Origin: Ktedonobacterales bacterium
GTDB taxonomy: Bacteria > Chloroflexota > Ktedonobacteria > Ktedonobacterales > JADMIN01
Direction: 5' to 3'
Assembly (NCBI GenBank): GCA_025450405.1
Contig: JANWHL010000268.1
Coordinates: 1-6,284 of the forward strand
DNA: 6,284 nucleotides
Part shown: positions 4,867 through 6,284 of the stretch, piece by piece
How positions within the stretch are numbered: position 1 is the first letter of the stretch
Layout: each line of letters starts with the position of its first letter
Notes under the pieces: model-generated
The model's database searches: none
Seen by the model: only the letters and a program-made list of their open reading frames with translations
What the model was told of the DNA's origin: nothing
Translations under genes and position numbers: made by a program

Positions 4867-5334
4867 TTAAGGTCCGCGCTGGTCGTCGCTCATGGGGCGT
4901 GTCCGCATGGCCGCCGGGGTGCCGGGCCGTGACCGCCGGACGATCGCGGCGTAGGTGGCGATCAGCAGGGCCAGCACCGGCGGCAAATAGAACAGCCCGA
5001 TGCCCAGCGCGGTAAGCGCGCAGCCGGCGAATGCCAGCACCGTGCCCCCCCAGAGCGCGATCAAGCCGCGCTTATCGCCCCGCTCGCCGTCCAACACCGC
5101 GCCGGCCGCGCCCGCGAGCGGCAACAGGCCCAGCGCCACGAGGTAGGCCCACTCGCCGCCTGAAAGTCCGGCACGCGGCAGCGAGACCTGATGCGTCGCG
5201 ACCGGGCAGTGGCGGGCGGCATCCAGAGCCACCGGGCACGCCGCCACCAGCGGCGCCAGCAGCACCACCGCGAGTGCCACCAGGCCGAGCACACCGGCCG
5301 CAACGCCCGACCCCACCTCGATCTTGCGCACCAT
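4867..5334 (-). CDS. Small four-helix membrane protein of unknown function
   Basis: The protein has 155 residues with four predicted hydrophobic helices at about 9-31, 62-82, 90-108 and 109-131, and a basic, Arg-rich C-terminal tail. Charge distribution (MVRK at the start, GERGDKRG between helices 2 and 3, RRSR after helix 4) suggests both ends are cytoplasmic. The loop between helices 1 and 2 would then be outside; it contains two CPVA motifs ten residues apart (Cys33 and Cys43), which could form a disulfide. ATG 5334 is preceded by TGGAGG at 11 bases. Possible promoter and structured leader lie upstream at 5335-5506. I do not recognise a family and no function should be assumed. It may be cotranscribed with the following split-barrel gene. 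Confidence 0.75.
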   Translation of the reverse strand: MVRKIEVGSGVAAGVLGLVALAVVLLAPLVAACPVALDAARHCPVATHQVSLPRAGLSGGEWAYLVALGLLPLAGAAGAVLDGERGDKRGLIALWGGTVLAFAGCALTALGIGLFYLPPVLALLIATYAAIVRRSRPGTPAAMRTRPMSDDQRGP

Positions 5335-5494
5335 CGTTGCGATCGCCTCCAGTCACCGTTCATGCCATTTCCGGGTAGGCCACGCGGGTGGCCTTCGTAG
5401 CCGGAAGCTCCCAGCCGCGTCTTTAGAGGGTCTATGGGGAAGGCCCGTCGCCTGGAGACCGCCGCGATCCACCACGATGTGGTATCAGGGCATC
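5335..5494 (-). promoter_or_regulatory. Hairpin-rich leader upstream of the small membrane protein
   Basis: From the predicted start near 5494 to the ATG at 5334 the leader holds several stems: GGGC-GCGAT-GCCC (about 5488-5500), ACCAC-ATC-GTGGT (about 5471-5483) and a perfect 7-bp hairpin AGGCCAC-GCGG-GTGGCCT at 5377-5394, shortly before the RBS. No T-run follows any of them. I do not match it to a known riboswitch class. Confidence 0.3.
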
Positions 5495-5500
5495 GCGCCC

Positions 5501-5509
5501 AGCATACCA
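5501..5509 (-). promoter_or_regulatory. Possible extended -10 promoter for the small membrane protein
   Basis: TGG followed by TATGCT (5506-5501) on the minus strand is identical in these nine bases to the promoter at 3686. The -35 position (5529-5524, GGGGCG) does not fit the consensus, so activity would rely on the extended -10. It lies 37 bases after the stop of the SIS gene. Confidence 0.35.
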
Positions 5510-5545
5510 TAGGCCCCGGCGGACGCCCCCGGGAGCGGGCGAGCA

Positions 5546-6284
5546 CTAGAGTGTGTAGCTCCGGCGTGCCTCCAGGAAGCGCGGCTCCTCGCGGTGCATC
5601 AAGTCGGGATTGCGCCCCTTCGCCACCGCCAGCCAGTAACTCAGGAGGTGGATCGGCACATGATATGGCGCGGGCGATAGCGCCTCGGCGCCGTCCGGGA
5701 GCGCCAGGAACGTATCGGCCGCCCCCGCCAACTCGTCGTCACCCTCCGCCCCGAGCGCCACGGTGGCGCCGCCAAGGATGCGCGCGGCGCGCAGCACCGC
5801 TATGGCGCGGTCCCGACCCGCGCCGCGCGGAGCGATGGCCACCAACACGGCCTCGCCGAGCGCCGCCACTGGCCCGTGCAGCACCTCCTCCATCTCCATC
5901 CCGGCGGCGGCGGTGTAATTCGTCTCTTGCATCTTGAGCCCGGCTTCCAGCGCGGTGGCGTAATTGCCGCCCGCGCCGGCGAAGACCCAGCGGTCGCGTT
6001 CGCGCCAGCGCTCAGCCAGCTGGCGGATCGGATCTTCGAGCGCGAGCGCCCGCCGGTGCCACGCTGGCAGTGACCGTACCGCGGCCGCAAGCGGCGAGCT
6101 GGCGCCGCGCGCCGTGGCAATGCGTGCCGCCAGGTCCGCCAGCAATCCGAGCATCAAGCTGTAGCTGATCGTATAGGCGAAGGACTTGACGCCGGCGTAG
6201 CCTTCGTCGAGGATATCGTCCGCCGCCTTCGCCGCCGGACTCTCCGGATTCCCCGTGACCGTGAGGCAATAGGCACCGGCGGCG
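5546..6284 (-). CDS. SIS-domain sugar isomerase/deaminase-like protein, 5' part outside the window
   Basis: The frame is open from the right edge to TAG at 5546, giving the last 245 residues with no start inside the window. The visible N-terminal part is the end of a first SIS domain (AYCLTVTGNPESPAAKAADD, then KSFAYTISYSLMLGLLADLA). A second SIS domain follows, with the GlmS-like block AGAGGNYATALEAGLKMQET at about 102-121, then EVLHGPVAALGEAVL, and ends with GRNPDLMHREEPRFLEA. This double-SIS layout is that of the GlmS isomerase half and of AgaS/FrlB-type sugar-phosphate isomerases, deaminases and deglycases. Conservation of the ALE-x-GLK-x-QET and LHGP motifs suggests an active enzyme. Whether an amidotransferase domain precedes it cannot be told, so I give no symbol. 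No terminator with a T-run follows the stop. Confidence 0.88.
   Translation of the reverse strand, partial: AAGAYCLTVTGNPESPAAKAADDILDEGYAGVKSFAYTISYSLMLGLLADLAARIATARGASSPLAAAVRSLPAWHRRALALEDPIRQLAERWRERDRWVFAGAGGNYATALEAGLKMQETNYTAAAGMEMEEVLHGPVAALGEAVLVAIAPRGAGRDRAIAVLRAARILGGATVALGAEGDDELAGAADTFLALPDGAEALSPAPYHVPIHLLSYWLAVAKGRNPDLMHREEPRFLEARRSYTL

Noticed and set aside
6012..6269. Separate minus-strand gene at 6012-6269
   Set aside because: It overlaps the SIS-domain frame out of phase; the SIS frame stays open to the edge with family motifs throughout.

Overview
This is a GC-rich bacterial window in which every gene I can support reads leftward (minus strand). The gene families present, together with a short Pro/Ser/Gly-type hairpin repeat and a 9-bp-period repeat (CACAGAGGA type), suggest an uncultured or environmental bacterium, most likely Chloroflexota (Thermomicrobia-like). 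That assignment is inference only; the window holds no rRNA or other phylogenetic marker.

Layout in transcriptional order, right to left. At the right edge (5546-6284) is the C-terminal 245 residues of a double-SIS sugar isomerase/deaminase-type protein. After a 210-bp gap holding a possible extended -10 promoter and a hairpin-rich leader comes a small four-helix membrane protein (4867-5334). Next is a two-domain FMN-type split-barrel protein of the pyridoxamine-phosphate-oxidase superfamily (3741-4745). Just after its stop lies a compact independent unit: a near-consensus promoter (3686-3714), a perfect Shine-Dalgarno, a 24-codon Cys-containing ORF (3584-3658) and a strong intrinsic terminator (3487-3529). 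A 267-bp non-coding stretch with a triple 13-bp direct repeat then precedes a large polytopic glycosyltransferase (1138-3207), whose frame contains two repeat-derived in-frame insertions. Further left is a DUF433 antitoxin-like gene (644-910) with its own promoter, followed at 12 bp by a DUF5615 PIN-like toxin remnant (287-631) in which only the N-terminal third is family-like. At the left edge a further leftward gene starts at 66 and runs out of the window, with a plausible promoter at 156-185.

No joint pathway is evident. The glycosyltransferase and the SIS protein both suggest carbohydrate or envelope chemistry, but they are separated by independent promoters and unrelated genes. The most distinctive things are the self-contained peptide unit at 3487-3714, the open-frame repeat insertions in the glycosyltransferase (one repeat family present in both orientations, both open), and the intact antitoxin beside a decayed toxin.
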